From an uncultured Roseobacter sp. (GTDB lineage Bacteria; Pseudomonadota; Alphaproteobacteria; Rhodobacterales; Rhodobacteraceae): a stretch of 64,000 nucleotides of DNA. The position numbers were made by a program, and so were the translations under genes. Shown one piece after another: positions 23,692 to 32,887 of this stretch (position 1 is the stretch's first letter; each line of letters opens with the position of its first letter). The stretch spans positions 744,001-808,000 of the forward strand of contig NZ_CANLXG010000002.1 in assembly GCF_947495025.1 (NCBI RefSeq). Direction: 5' to 3'. The notes below the pieces were generated by a model, which did no database searches, had not been told where the DNA came from, and saw nothing but the letters and a program-made list of their open reading frames with translations.

Positions 23692-25323
23692 GTGGCGCAG
23701 TTTATCAATAGCAGGGAGAGCCTTGTCACCGACGCCATCGACGGGCTTCTTGCAGGCTCCGGCGGCGCTCTCTGCCGGCTCGATGGCTACCCGCACATCA
23801 AAGTGGTCTGCCGGACAGACTGGGACAAATCAAAGGTCGCGCTGATCTCCGGAGGCGGGTCGGGGCACGAGCCGGCGCACGCAGGCTTTGTTGGCGAAGG
23901 TATGCTGACCGCCGCTGTCTGTGGTGAGGTTTTCGCCTCACCTTCGGTTGACGCCGTGCTGGCCGGCATCCTCGCCGTAACCGGCGAGGCGGGCTGCCTG
24001 CTCATCGTAAAAAACTATACGGGCGACCGGCTGAATTTCGGGCTTGCCGCCGAACGCGCCCGCGCCTTCGGGCTCAGGGTTTCGATGGTCGTGATCGACG
24101 ATGACATCGCGCTGCCCGACCTGCCGCAGGCGCGGGGCGTTGCCGGCACACTCTTTGTGCACAAGATCGCAGGCGCACTGGCTGCGGACGGGGCTGATCT
24201 GGATACGGTGACCGCCGCCGCACAGAGGGCCACAGACGAAATGGCCTCGATCGGCATGTCTCTGGATACCTGCACCGTACCGGGGTCTGCCAAAGAAGAC
24301 CGGATTGCCAGAGGTATGGCTGAACTGGGCCTCGGCATTCATGGCGAGGCCGGCGTGCAGCAGGTACAGTTCGACACCGCTGCGAGCGCCATGGACATGG
24401 TCCTTGAAAAACTTGCCAGCCGCCTTGACGGGACACCGCATGTGGCGCTGCTCAACAACCTTGGGAGTACGACGCCCCTGGAAATGGCCGTACTGGCCCA
24501 TGCCCTTGCCTCATCACCCAAAGCAGTCGGGATCACCGCCGTTGTCGGCCCGGCACCGATGATGACGTCACTCGATATGCACGGGTTTTCTGTTTCCATC
24601 CTGCCATTGTCCGACGCAAACCGCGCCGGCCTGCAAAAACCCGTGACGCCTGCGGCCTGGCCGGGGATGTACACACTCGACGATGTGATCGTCAGACCGC
24701 TGCCTGACGGGCTGAGCCCGATTCAGCCTATTCCGTCGGATAACCCCCGTGTCCGCGGCATCATCGAGACCTGCTGCGATCTTCTGACCGCGGCCGAAAC
24801 GGACCTGAACCTGCTGGACGCCAAATCAGGTGATGGCGACACCGGCAGCACGCTGGCAACCGCCGCGCGGGCCCTGAAGACGTCACTCGACCGGATGCCG
24901 CTGGCTGATCTGACACAGCTTTTCCGGGCCGTCGGCAATGAGCTCAGCCAGACGATGGGCGGCTCCTCGGGGGTCATTCTGGCGATTTTCTTTGGTGCTG
25001 CCGGAGACGCCTGCGCCAATGGGCACCCGACGCATGAGGCGTTGCTGAAAGGTCTGCAGCGGATCAGCGAGGTTGGCGGTGCAAAAGCCGGTGACCGCAC
25101 CATGATCGACGCGCTGGAACCCGCGCTTACTGCCTTGTCCGATGGCGTCGGCGCCGCCGCGACAGCCGCACGGGCAGGTGCTGATGCCACCGCCTCGATT
25201 GGGCGGGCAAAGGCAGGGCGAGCCTCTTACGTGCCCGAAGAAAACCTGATCGGCCACAACGATCCCGGAGCGGAAGCTGTCGCCCGCCTCTTTGAGGGGC
25301 TGGTCAGTGCGATGAAAGGATAA
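23692..25323 (+). CDS. dihydroxyacetone kinase-like DhaK-DhaL fusion (ATP-dependent)
   Basis: This 543-residue kinase has an N-terminal DhaK domain (1-330) and a C-terminal DhaL domain (350-543). The DhaK domain has GGGSGHEPAHAGFVGEGMLTAAVCGEVFASP and His217 in GLGIHGEAG, the residue that binds the keto substrate as a hemiaminal. DhaL has DGDTGST at 381-387, the Mg-ATP-binding aspartates. A fused K-L layout is typical of ATP-dependent enzymes; PTS-dependent versions are split and lack nucleotide exchange. In such operons relatives phosphorylate ketoses such as dihydroxyacetone or erythrulose; the substrate here is unknown. A GTG start follows AGGAGA closely. Confidence 0.88.
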   Translation: MAQFINSRESLVTDAIDGLLAGSGGALCRLDGYPHIKVVCRTDWDKSKVALISGGGSGHEPAHAGFVGEGMLTAAVCGEVFASPSVDAVLAGILAVTGEAGCLLIVKNYTGDRLNFGLAAERARAFGLRVSMVVIDDDIALPDLPQARGVAGTLFVHKIAGALAADGADLDTVTAAAQRATDEMASIGMSLDTCTVPGSAKEDRIARGMAELGLGIHGEAGVQQVQFDTAASAMDMVLEKLASRLDGTPHVALLNNLGSTTPLEMAVLAHALASSPKAVGITAVVGPAPMMTSLDMHGFSVSILPLSDANRAGLQKPVTPAAWPGMYTLDDVIVRPLPDGLSPIQPIPSDNPRVRGIIETCCDLLTAAETDLNLLDAKSGDGDTGSTLATAARALKTSLDRMPLADLTQLFRAVGNELSQTMGGSSGVILAIFFGAAGDACANGHPTHEALLKGLQRISEVGGAKAGDRTMIDALEPALTALSDGVGAAATAARAGADATASIGRAKAGRASYVPEENLIGHNDPGAEAVARLFEGLVSAMKG

Positions 25324-25332
25324 GCTGCGGGC

Positions 25333-26388
25333 ATGAAAGCCGGTCGCGAGAACAATCCGCTGAAACCTACGGTCAACGACATTGCGCGTGTGGCTCAGGT
25401 CAGCCTTGCGACCGTTGACCGGGTACTCAACGAACGTCCGGGTGTCCGCAAAATTACCGTCGAAAAGGTCAACCGCGCGATTGCCGACCTGGGATATGTT
25501 CGGGATACGGCTGCCGCCAATCTGGCACGCGGGCGGGTCTATCGCTTTCTGTTTATTCTGCCCGCGACCAACAACGAGTTTCTGTCTCTCATCGAAGACC
25601 ACATCGCCGAGCTGTCGCCGGGCCTGCTGCGGGACCGCACCCAGGTCTCGCATGTCAGTGTACCGGCTTTTGATCCGATGGCCCTGGCCGAAGCCATTAA
25701 CAAAGTGGATGTATCACAGACGGACGGGGTCGCGGTTTTTGGCCCGGAAACACCATCCGTACGGGACAGTATATCGCGGCTGCGCGCGCATGGCGTTTCG
25801 GTCGTGTCACTGGTGTCCGACATTCCCAGTTCTGAACGCAATACCTATGTAGGGATCGACAACATTGCCGCAGGGCGCACTGCCGCCCAGCTGATGGGGA
25901 GGTTCCTCGCACCGGTCGGAGGCAATGTGCTCGTGCTGACCGGCTCAATGCTCGCGCGCGACCACCTGGAACGGCGGCTGGGGTTTGACGAGGTCATGGC
26001 GCGGGACTTTCCGCAGCTGAATGTGCTTGCCTCGCTCGAAGGGCGGGATGACCCGGACCTGATCGAAAGACTGCTGCCGGAAACTCTGGCGCGCACCCGG
26101 AACGTGGTGGGAATTTATTCGTCTGCTGCAGGCAACGCGGGTCTGATCCGGCACCTGGAAAAAACCGGATTGCATCGCACCCCGGTGATCATCGCACACG
26201 AGCTGACGCCGCTGTCACGCGCTGCGCTGGGTAACGGCCTCTTTGATGCCGTGATCAGCCAGGACGCAGGCCACCTGGTGCGCAGCGCTCTTCGGATCAT
26301 GCGGGCCGTCGTCGATAACACGCCGATCAACCCCGCGCAGGAACGCATTCGTATCGACGTCTATCTCAAAGAAAATCTGCCGCCCTGA
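25333..26388 (+). CDS. LacI-family transcriptional regulator
   Basis: This 351-residue regulator has an N-terminal helix-turn-helix, TVNDIARVAQVSLATVDRVLNERPGVRKIT, followed by the hinge NLARGRVY and a periplasmic-binding-protein-like effector domain (TYVGIDNIAAGRTAAQLMG, GNVLVLTGSM). LacI-type proteins usually repress a sugar operon until an inducing sugar or sugar-phosphate binds. It begins 9 bp after the kinase gene and lies between kinase and isomerase genes. It is the natural candidate for the palindrome pair at 17328-17373, and may be autoregulated through it. Confidence 0.92.
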   Translation: MKAGRENNPLKPTVNDIARVAQVSLATVDRVLNERPGVRKITVEKVNRAIADLGYVRDTAAANLARGRVYRFLFILPATNNEFLSLIEDHIAELSPGLLRDRTQVSHVSVPAFDPMALAEAINKVDVSQTDGVAVFGPETPSVRDSISRLRAHGVSVVSLVSDIPSSERNTYVGIDNIAAGRTAAQLMGRFLAPVGGNVLVLTGSMLARDHLERRLGFDEVMARDFPQLNVLASLEGRDDPDLIERLLPETLARTRNVVGIYSSAAGNAGLIRHLEKTGLHRTPVIIAHELTPLSRAALGNGLFDAVISQDAGHLVRSALRIMRAVVDNTPINPAQERIRIDVYLKENLPP

Positions 26389-26415
26389 CGGGGCGTGCAA
26401 AAGGGAGGAAAACAC

Positions 26416-27468
26416 ATGAAAACCATCAAGGGACCGGCGCTGTTTCTGGCGCAGTTTGCGGGCGACGAAGCGCCGTTCAACTCGTGGGATTCCATCACGA
26501 AATGGGCTGCTGACTGCGGCTACAAAGGTGTTCAGGTGCCCAGCTGGGACGGGCGTCTGTTTGATCTGACGCAGGCGGCAGAGAGCAAAACATATTGCGA
26601 TGAATTCAAAGGCCAGGCGGCAGCGAACGGTGTCGAGGTCACGGAACTGTCGACCCACCTGCAGGGCCAGCTGGTTGCGGTCCACCCAGCCTATGATGCG
26701 GGCTTCGACGGCTTTGCCGATCCGTCGGTGCACGGCAATCCGCAGGCGCGCCACGAATGGGCCGTGGACCAGGTGAAAAAGGCATTGTCGGCGTCGGCCA
26801 ATATGGGCATCGGTGCGCATGCGACATTCTCCGGCGCGCTGGCCTGGCCCTATATGTATCCGTGGCCGCAACGGCCCGCGGGTCTTGTTGAAACGGCCTT
26901 TGATGAGCTGGCAAAACGCTGGCGGCCCATTCTCGATCATGCCGAAGACTGCGGCGTTGACGTCTGCTACGAAATCCACCCGGGCGAGGACCTGCACGAC
27001 GGTGTGACCTTTGAGATGTTCCTGGAACGCGTGGGCAACCATGCCCGCTGCAACATGCTGTATGATCCGTCGCATTATGTGCTTCAGTGTCTCGATTATC
27101 TCGACAACATCGACATCTACAAAGACCGGATCCGTATGTTCCACGTCAAGGATGCCGAGTTCAATCCCACCGGACGCCAGGGTGTTTATGGCGGCTATCA
27201 GTCCTGGGTCGATCGCGCAGGTCGTTTCCGCAGTCTGGGCGACGGCCAGGTGGATTTCGCTGCGGTGTTTTCAAAAATGGCTGCAAATGATTTTGATGGC
27301 TGGGCCGTCGTTGAATGGGAATGCTGCCTGAAACATCCGGAAGATGGTGCCCGCGAGGGCGCACAGTTCGTCTCTGATCACATCATCCGTGTCACGGAAA
27401 GAGCCTTTGACGACTTTGCAGACGGCGGAACAGACGAGGCCGCAAACCGTAAAATGCTGGGGATATAA
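26416..27468 (+). CDS. TIM-barrel sugar-phosphate isomerase/epimerase
   Basis: This is a 350-residue AP-endonuclease-2-like (xylose-isomerase-type TIM barrel) protein. Motifs include VQVPSWDGRLFDL, TELSTHLQGQLVAVHP, VCYEIHPGEDLHDG (a metal-ligand Glu), NMLYDPSHYVLQ and MFHVKDAEFNPTGRQGVYGGYQ, and the C-terminal AVVEWECCLK (second Glu). These give the usual E-D-H-E metal site of the family. It could isomerise or epimerise a keto-sugar phosphate made by the upstream kinase, as EryC-type enzymes do in erythritol breakdown. The ATG at 26416 follows AAGGGAGGA; an earlier in-frame ATG would overlap this site. Confidence 0.85.
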   Translation: MKTIKGPALFLAQFAGDEAPFNSWDSITKWAADCGYKGVQVPSWDGRLFDLTQAAESKTYCDEFKGQAAANGVEVTELSTHLQGQLVAVHPAYDAGFDGFADPSVHGNPQARHEWAVDQVKKALSASANMGIGAHATFSGALAWPYMYPWPQRPAGLVETAFDELAKRWRPILDHAEDCGVDVCYEIHPGEDLHDGVTFEMFLERVGNHARCNMLYDPSHYVLQCLDYLDNIDIYKDRIRMFHVKDAEFNPTGRQGVYGGYQSWVDRAGRFRSLGDGQVDFAAVFSKMAANDFDGWAVVEWECCLKHPEDGAREGAQFVSDHIIRVTERAFDDFADGGTDEAANRKMLGI

Positions 27469-27471
27469 GTT

Positions 27472-28608
27472 ATGAGCCGAATTCGACTGGGCATGGTAGG
27501 GGGCGGCAACGACGCCTTTATCGGAGCCGTACACCGCATCGCATCCCGCATTGATGACCGCTACGAACTGGTGGCGGGTGCGCTGTCCTCGACGCCGGAA
27601 AAGTCACGTGCATCCGGCGAGGCACTGGGCCTGCCGGCGGATCGCATCTATGACGACTACAAGCAGATGGCGATCCGGGAAGCCCGCCTGAAGAACGGGA
27701 TCGAAGCCGTTGCGATTGTCACGCCGAACCATGTGCATTTCGCAGCCGCGCGCGAGTTCCTGAAACGCGGCATCCACGTGATCTGCGACAAGCCGCTGAC
27801 CTCGACAATGGCTGATGCACGCAAATTCGTGAAAGCGGTCGAGAGCTCGGATGCCCTGTTTGTCCTCACCCATAATTACACGGGATACCCCATGGTGCGC
27901 CAGGCGCGCGAGATGATCAGCGCAGGCGATATCGGCGCAATACGGGTGGTCCAGGTGGAATACCCGCAGGACTGGCTGAGCGAAGAACAGGATTTCAAAC
28001 AGGCCGCATGGCGCACGGACCCGGCGCGCTCCGGCGCAGGTGGATCGACCGGAGACATCGGCACCCACGCGCACAACCTCGCATGTTTCGTGACCGGTCT
28101 GAAAGTTGACAGCCTTGCTGCTGATCTGCAGGCCTTTGTCTCCGGGCGCCAGCTCGATGACAATGGCCACGTAATGCTGCGGTTTGAGGGCGGCGCGCGG
28201 GGTATGTTGTGGTGCAGTCAGGTCGCACCGGGCAACGAAAACGCGTTGCGCCTGCGGGTGTATGGCGAAAAAGGTGGCCTCGAATGGTCACAGGAAAACC
28301 CCAACCAGCTCTGGTTCACCCCGCTGGGCGAGCCGAAACGTCTGATCACCCGGAATGGTGCCGGCGCCGGCGATGCCGCAGCCCGCATGAGCCGTGTCCC
28401 GCCAGGCCATCCCGAAGGCTATCTGGAGGGATTCGCCAACATCTATTCGGAGGCCGCAGAAGCTATTGTCGCGAGGCGCGAAGGTCGCGCACCTGACGCC
28501 GGGGTTACCTACCCGGGGATCACAGATGGCCTGAGGGGCATGCAGTTTGTCGACGCGTGTGTGCGCTCGTCGGCGCGGAATTCAGCGTGGGTGACACTCG
28601 GCGATTAA
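27472..28608 (+). CDS. Gfo/Idh/MocA-family oxidoreductase
   Basis: This 378-residue NAD(P)-dependent dehydrogenase has the nucleotide loop GMVGGGNDAFIGAVHR, the VTPNHVHF strand and the catalytic-lysine motif CDKPLTS. The substrate domain begins with HNYTGYPMVRQARE and holds GGSTGDIGTHAHNLACF, where Asp and His are catalytic in related inositol and glucoside dehydrogenases. The gene starts 3 bp after the isomerase gene and is the last gene of the locus. It probably performs the first or a side oxidation of the imported carbohydrate. Levoglucosan-, inositol- or polyol-type substrates are all possible. Confidence 0.87.
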   Translation: MSRIRLGMVGGGNDAFIGAVHRIASRIDDRYELVAGALSSTPEKSRASGEALGLPADRIYDDYKQMAIREARLKNGIEAVAIVTPNHVHFAAAREFLKRGIHVICDKPLTSTMADARKFVKAVESSDALFVLTHNYTGYPMVRQAREMISAGDIGAIRVVQVEYPQDWLSEEQDFKQAAWRTDPARSGAGGSTGDIGTHAHNLACFVTGLKVDSLAADLQAFVSGRQLDDNGHVMLRFEGGARGMLWCSQVAPGNENALRLRVYGEKGGLEWSQENPNQLWFTPLGEPKRLITRNGAGAGDAAARMSRVPPGHPEGYLEGFANIYSEAAEAIVARREGRAPDAGVTYPGITDGLRGMQFVDACVRSSARNSAWVTLGD

Positions 28609-28817
28609 CCATTTCTGACAGGGGTCGTTTCGTACACAGACTGTTCCCGGTGCCGGAACGATCCCCTTTTCTGTGCATAAAACCCTGTGGAAATTGGATT
28701 TTCCCGAAAGGCTCGTGCGGACCAACGACCCTGAATGGCTAAAATTGAAATTGTTCTGATAAGTATCTGACAACAGAAATCCGGCACCATAGCGGCACCC
28801 GATTTCTGAGAGGACTG

Positions 28818-29552
28818 ATGTTTGATACCCGTTCCGCCAGCCAGCTGGCGTCATTGTTTGACCATTTTCATGTGCCGATGTTTGCGGCCCAGCGTGTCAG
28901 GCCTGACGCGCCTTTTGTTTTTGTCTGTGCCAATAAAGCCTGGTGTGACGTGTCCGGCGTCTGTCCTTCCGACATGCGCAATGCCGATCCGTCGGACCTG
29001 TTGCCACAGGATGAAGCCGCGGCTGTACAATCACGTTTTGCGGATTGCGTGGCGGCAAAGGAAGACCAGCGGTACTTTGAATGCCTGACGTTGCCACATG
29101 GCCTGCGGCACTGGGATATCCTTCTCCAGCATGCTCCGGTCCGGTCAGGGATTGACCGGGTCATCGCGACTGCCATGCCTGTTCTGCAGGACACTGGTGC
29201 CGCAAACAGCCGGCTGGTCTTTGAGGACATCAGGTTCTTTTCAGCTCTGGCAGATCTGCAGTTACAAAACCTTGTTTCCATGTTTGATGCCGCACAGAAA
29301 AGCGAACTCTTCTGCGCCAACAGCTCTGAACGCGTGGCGACCCTGAGCGGTATCTGTCGGGGTGTTCAGCGGGCTGTCGAGGACATCCGGAAGACCGTCA
29401 GACGTGCAGAAACTCCGGCCCGTCATCCGCCTGCAGAACAGGCACAGAGCCAAAACCGTGCGACCCGGCATGCAGCTGCGGATACCGGCGGCACAACCCT
29501 TCGGGCGCTTGCCGGCTCCTGCGATCCTGACTTCAACCGGGAAGATGCGTGA
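28818..29552 (+). CDS. PAS-domain protein without an obvious output domain
   Basis: This 244-residue soluble protein has a PAS-like fold in its first half: LASLFDHFHVPMFAAQRVRPDAPFVFVCANKAWCDVSG, then DLLPQDEAAAVQSRF and HWDILLQHAPVRSGIDRVIATAMPVLQD. A helical region (about 130-190) with FFSALADLQLQNLVSMFDAAQKSELFC follows and may dimerise. The last 50 residues are polar and low in structure. No kinase, GGDEF/EAL or DNA-binding domain is visible. It sits alone between the sugar locus and the phenylacetate operon, both on the same strand. A sensory or adaptor role is inferred; no known family is assigned. Confidence 0.6.
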   Translation: MFDTRSASQLASLFDHFHVPMFAAQRVRPDAPFVFVCANKAWCDVSGVCPSDMRNADPSDLLPQDEAAAVQSRFADCVAAKEDQRYFECLTLPHGLRHWDILLQHAPVRSGIDRVIATAMPVLQDTGAANSRLVFEDIRFFSALADLQLQNLVSMFDAAQKSELFCANSSERVATLSGICRGVQRAVEDIRKTVRRAETPARHPPAEQAQSQNRATRHAAADTGGTTLRALAGSCDPDFNREDA

Positions 29553-29555
29553 AGC

Positions 29556-29591
29556 GTTACGGATTGTACTTCAAGACTGTATATACGTAAC
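29556..29591. promoter_or_regulatory. inverted repeat upstream of the phenylacetate operon
   Basis: GTTACG (29556-29561) and CGTAAC (29586-29591) are perfect inverted arms with centres 30 bp apart. The sequence between them is AT-rich (GTATATA). They lie 57-92 bp before the thiolase gene and just after the PAS gene stop, where the operon promoter is expected. The arms could form an operator, possibly for the PaaX-family protein at 36456, but neither arm matches a motif I can name. Confidence 0.4.
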
Positions 29592-29647
29592 ATAAACATT
29601 GCGTCGAATCGTGACCTGCCCTAGTTTCCTGTCAAAAGGAGAGCCAG

Positions 29648-30850
29648 ATGCAGGCATTCATCTGTGATGCGCAAAGAACGCCGATCGGTCGCTATGGTGG
29701 CAGTCTGTCCGGCGTGCGCGCGGATGATCTGGCTGCCGCCCCGATCGCAGCACTAGTGGCCCGTAACCCGGATGTTGACTGGGCCTCGCTTGAGGATGTG
29801 GTGCTCGGATGTGCGAACCAGGCTGGCGAAGATAACCGGAACGTCGCGCGCATGGCTGCCCTTCTGGCGGGCCTTCCTGTCGAGGTGCCGGGTATGACAC
29901 TCAACCGCCTGTGTGCGTCGGGTATGGACGCTGTCGGCGCCGTATCGCGGGCCATCCGGGCGGGCGATATGGATATGGCCATCGCGGGCGGTGTCGAAAG
30001 CATGAGCCGCGCACCATTCGTCATGCCAAAAGCGGAAACAGCGTTCAGCCGGAACAACCAGGTGTTTGACACCACCATCGGCTGGCGTTTCGTGAACCCT
30101 GCGATGAAGACGGCTCATGGCATCGACTCTATGCCTCAGACAGCGGACAACGTGGCAGCAGATTACAACATCAGCCGTGAAGACCAGGACGCATTTGCAG
30201 AACGCAGCCAGGCACGCTGGGAGGCCGCCCGGGCATCAGGCGTGTTTGAAACTGAAATCACGCCTGTAATCGTTCCCCAGCGCAGAGGCGATCCGCTGGA
30301 ATTTATCCAGGACGAACATCCCCGCCCCGGCACCACGGCAGAAAAGCTCGCAGAGCTGCGGGGCATCAATGGGCCCGATCTGACGGTAACCGCCGGCAAT
30401 GCCTCGGGTGTGAATGACGGCGCGGCCGCCATGCTGATCGCATCCGAGGCCGCGACCGGTAAAAACAATCTGACACCTCTGGCGCGCATCGTTGCCATGT
30501 ACGCTGCGGGGGTGGAACCACGTGTCATGGGCATCGGCCCCGTCCCTGCCTGCCGTAAGGTTCTCGAACGGACAGGACTGACCATAGATCAGATGGACGT
30601 CATTGAACTCAACGAAGCGTTCGCGGCGCAGGGGCTGGCGACGCTGCGGGCGCTCGGGGTAGCAGACGACGCGCCACACGTTAATCCCAACGGGGGAGCC
30701 ATTGCCCTCGGCCATCCGCTCGGCATGTCTGGAGCGCGTCTTGTGATGACGGCCGCCTTTCACCTGCAGCGCAGCGGCGGCCGCTACGCCCTTTGCACCA
30801 TGTGTGTGGGCGTGGGTCAGGGTGTGGCACTTATTCTGGAAAGGGTCTGA
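29648..30850 (+). CDS. paaJ: 3-oxoadipyl-CoA/3-oxo-5,6-dehydrosuberyl-CoA thiolase
   Basis: This 400-residue thiolase has the acylation Cys89 in [11 protein letters not shown], the His loop [19 protein letters not shown] and the second Cys in [10 protein letters not shown]. It catalyses the last thiolytic steps of aerobic phenylacetate degradation, or of protocatechuate beta-ketoadipate breakdown (PcaF is nearly identical). Placement 3 bp before paaA supports the PaaJ assignment. GGAG lies 6 nt before the ATG. It is the first gene of the paa operon. Confidence 0.85.
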   Translation: MQAFICDAQRTPIGRYGGSLSGVRADDLAAAPIAALVARNPDVDWASLEDVVLGCANQAGEDNRNVARMAALLAGLPVEVPGMTLNRLCASGMDAVGAVSRAIRAGDMDMAIAGGVESMSRAPFVMPKAETAFSRNNQVFDTTIGWRFVNPAMKTAHGIDSMPQTADNVAADYNISREDQDAFAERSQARWEAARASGVFETEITPVIVPQRRGDPLEFIQDEHPRPGTTAEKLAELRGINGPDLTVTAGNASGVNDGAAAMLIASEAATGKNNLTPLARIVAMYAAGVEPRVMGIGPVPACRKVLERTGLTIDQMDVIELNEAFAAQGLATLRALGVADDAPHVNPNGGAIALGHPLGMSGARLVMTAAFHLQRSGGRYALCTMCVGVGQGVALILERV

Positions 30851-30853
30851 ACG

Positions 30854-31846
30854 ATGTACGCACAGATGATCAAATCGACCGGGCAGAACGTGAAATCGCC
30901 CGAAGAGATGGACCCGCAGGAACGCGCCTTTCAGGAGCGTGTCGATGCCGGTGAAAAGATCGAACCAAAGGACTGGATGCCTGAGGGGTACCGCAGAACC
31001 CTGATCCGCCAGATCGGCCAGCACGCGCATTCCGAAATCGTCGGCCAGCTGCCGGAAGGCAACTGGATTACCCGCGCGCCCACGCTGGAACGCAAGGCGA
31101 TCCTTCTGGCCAAAGTGCAGGACGAAGCAGGCCACGGTCTTTACCTTTATTGTGCCGCCGAAACGCTGGGCGTTTCCCGCGATCATCTCACGCGTGATCT
31201 GTTGTCGGGCAAAATGAAATACTCCTCGATCTTCAACTATCCGACCCTGACCTGGGCGGATATGGGTGCTGTGGGCTGGCTGGTCGACGGTGCGGCGATC
31301 ATGAACCAGGTGCCGCTGCAGCGTACATCCTACGGCCCCTATGCCCGGGCCATGGTGCGCATCTGCAAAGAGGAATCGTTCCACCAGCGCCAGGGGTTCG
31401 ACATCATGATGAAGATGGCCAATGGCACCGAAGCGCAGAGGAAAATGGCGCAGGATGCCCTGAACCGCTTCTGGTACCCCTCGCTGATGATGTTCGGGCC
31501 ATCGGACGAAAACTCGGTGCACTCTGCGCAGAACATGGCCTGGAAAATCAAAATGAACACCAATGATGAACTGCGCCAGAAGTTCGTCGACCAGACCGCG
31601 CCACAGGCTGCATTCCTGGGCCTGACCATTCCTGATGAACACCTGAAGTGGAATGAGGCGCGTGGGCACTATGATTTCTCTGAACCGGACTGGGATGAAT
31701 TTTTTGACGTTCTGAAGGGCAACGGTCCCTGCTCTGCCGACCGGATGGAGGCACGCAACCGCGCCTGGGACGAAGGCGCCTGGGTGCGTGAAGGCCTTTT
31801 GGCTCATGCAGAAAAGAAAAAGGCCCGCAAGGTCGCGGCGGAGTAA
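30854..31846 (+). CDS. paaA: 1,2-phenylacetyl-CoA epoxidase subunit PaaA
   Basis: This 330-residue catalytic subunit of the multicomponent epoxidase carries the ferritin-like di-iron site. Ligand regions are visible as [13 protein letters not shown] and [20 protein letters not shown], with two E..H pairs. [29 protein letters not shown] is highly characteristic of PaaA. It converts phenylacetyl-CoA to the ring-1,2-epoxide together with PaaC, using electrons from PaaE. It is separated by 4 bp from paaB. Confidence 0.97.
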   Translation: MYAQMIKSTGQNVKSPEEMDPQERAFQERVDAGEKIEPKDWMPEGYRRTLIRQIGQHAHSEIVGQLPEGNWITRAPTLERKAILLAKVQDEAGHGLYLYCAAETLGVSRDHLTRDLLSGKMKYSSIFNYPTLTWADMGAVGWLVDGAAIMNQVPLQRTSYGPYARAMVRICKEESFHQRQGFDIMMKMANGTEAQRKMAQDALNRFWYPSLMMFGPSDENSVHSAQNMAWKIKMNTNDELRQKFVDQTAPQAAFLGLTIPDEHLKWNEARGHYDFSEPDWDEFFDVLKGNGPCSADRMEARNRAWDEGAWVREGLLAHAEKKKARKVAAE

Positions 31847-31850
31847 CGAC

Positions 31851-32135
31851 ATGCAGAACGAATGGCCACTCTGGGAAGTATTTATCCGTGGGCAGCACGG
31901 TCTCAGCCACCGTCACGTAGGATCACTGCATGCCGCGGACGCGGAGGCGGCAATCAGGAATGCGCGCGACGTCTATACCCGGCGAAACGAGGGCGTCAGC
32001 ATCTGGGTCGTCGAAGCCAGCGCCATCGCCGCCTCGTCCCCTGACGAAAAAGGCCCGCTGTATGAGCCGTCGAACGACAAGGTATACCGGCACCCGACCT
32101 TCTACGATATTCCGGACGACGCGGGGGCCATGTGA
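31851..32135 (+). CDS. paaB: 1,2-phenylacetyl-CoA epoxidase subunit PaaB
   Basis: This is a 94-residue small subunit of the epoxidase complex. WPLWEVFIRGQHGLSHRHVGSLHAADAEAAIRNARDVYTRRNEGVSIWVV is the classical PaaB body, and KVYRHPTFYDIPDDAGAM the typical tail. In E. coli PaaB bridges PaaA-PaaC dimers. The ATG at 31851 follows paaA by 4 bp and is the only start consistent with the family. The stop overlaps the paaC start (ATG to TGA, 4 bp). Confidence 0.96.
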   Translation: MQNEWPLWEVFIRGQHGLSHRHVGSLHAADAEAAIRNARDVYTRRNEGVSIWVVEASAIAASSPDEKGPLYEPSNDKVYRHPTFYDIPDDAGAM

Positions 32136-32887
32136 CCGACCCACTGTTCGAATTTCTCTGCCGCCTGGGTGACAATACGCTGGTGCTGGGCCACCGCGTA
32201 TCCGAATGGTGTGGCGTCGCGCCGGTGCTCGAAGAGGACATCGCCCTCGCCAATACAGCGCTGGACCTGATCGGCCAGACCACCATGTGGCTGAACCTGG
32301 CCGGTGAGGTTGAGGGCGCAGGGCGCGACGCTGATGCGCTGGCCTTTCGCCGGGACGTCTGGGATTTCCGCAATCTGTTGCTGGTCGAGCAGCCAAACGG
32401 TGATTTCGGACAGACAATGATGCGGCAGTTTCTGTTCGATGCATGGCACGTGCTGTATCTGACAGAACTCGAAAAAAGCAGCGATGCCAGAGTGGCGGCG
32501 ATCGCGGAGAAATCTCTCAAGGAAGCGCGCTATCATCTGGACCGCGCTTCTGAAACCGTGATCGGTCTGGGGGACGGCACCGAAGAAAGCAATGCCCGCA
32601 TGCAGGCAGCACTCGACCGGCTCTGGCCCTATGTTGGCGAGATGTTTGACAGCGACGCGGTCGACATGGACATGGTGGCAAAGGGCATTGCTCCTGATCC
32701 GGGAACGCTGCGGCCGGGCTTTGACGCGACCGTAAATCCGGTGCTGAGGAAAGCGACACTGACCCGGCCTGAAAGCGATTTTGCGCACAGAGGCGGCCGG
32801 TCGGGTGCGCGCCATTCTGAGCACCTGGGCCATCTTCTGACGCAGATGCAATGGTTGCAGAGAGCCTATCCGGATGCCACATGGTAA
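32132..32887 (+). CDS. paaC: 1,2-phenylacetyl-CoA epoxidase subunit PaaC
   Basis: This 251-residue ferritin-like partner of PaaA has the structural scaffold without a working di-iron site. Signatures are LGDNTLVLGHRVSEWCGVAPVLEEDIALANTALDLIGQ and GDFGQTMMRQFLFDAWHVLYL, then HLGHLLTQMQWLQRAYPDATW at the C-terminus, as in other PaaC proteins. It overlaps paaB by 4 bp and paaD by 7 bp, so subunit ratios are coupled by translation. Confidence 0.96.
   Translation: MTDPLFEFLCRLGDNTLVLGHRVSEWCGVAPVLEEDIALANTALDLIGQTTMWLNLAGEVEGAGRDADALAFRRDVWDFRNLLLVEQPNGDFGQTMMRQFLFDAWHVLYLTELEKSSDARVAAIAEKSLKEARYHLDRASETVIGLGDGTEESNARMQAALDRLWPYVGEMFDSDAVDMDMVAKGIAPDPGTLRPGFDATVNPVLRKATLTRPESDFAHRGGRSGARHSEHLGHLLTQMQWLQRAYPDATW

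Noticed and set aside
28629..28672. intrinsic terminator after the Gfo/Idh gene
   Set aside because: The GTTCC/GGAAC stem is only 5 bp, and the following T-run starts several bases later after CCCC.
30236..31852. 538-codon open frame on the minus strand
   Set aside because: It is antisense to the well-identified paaJ and paaA genes.
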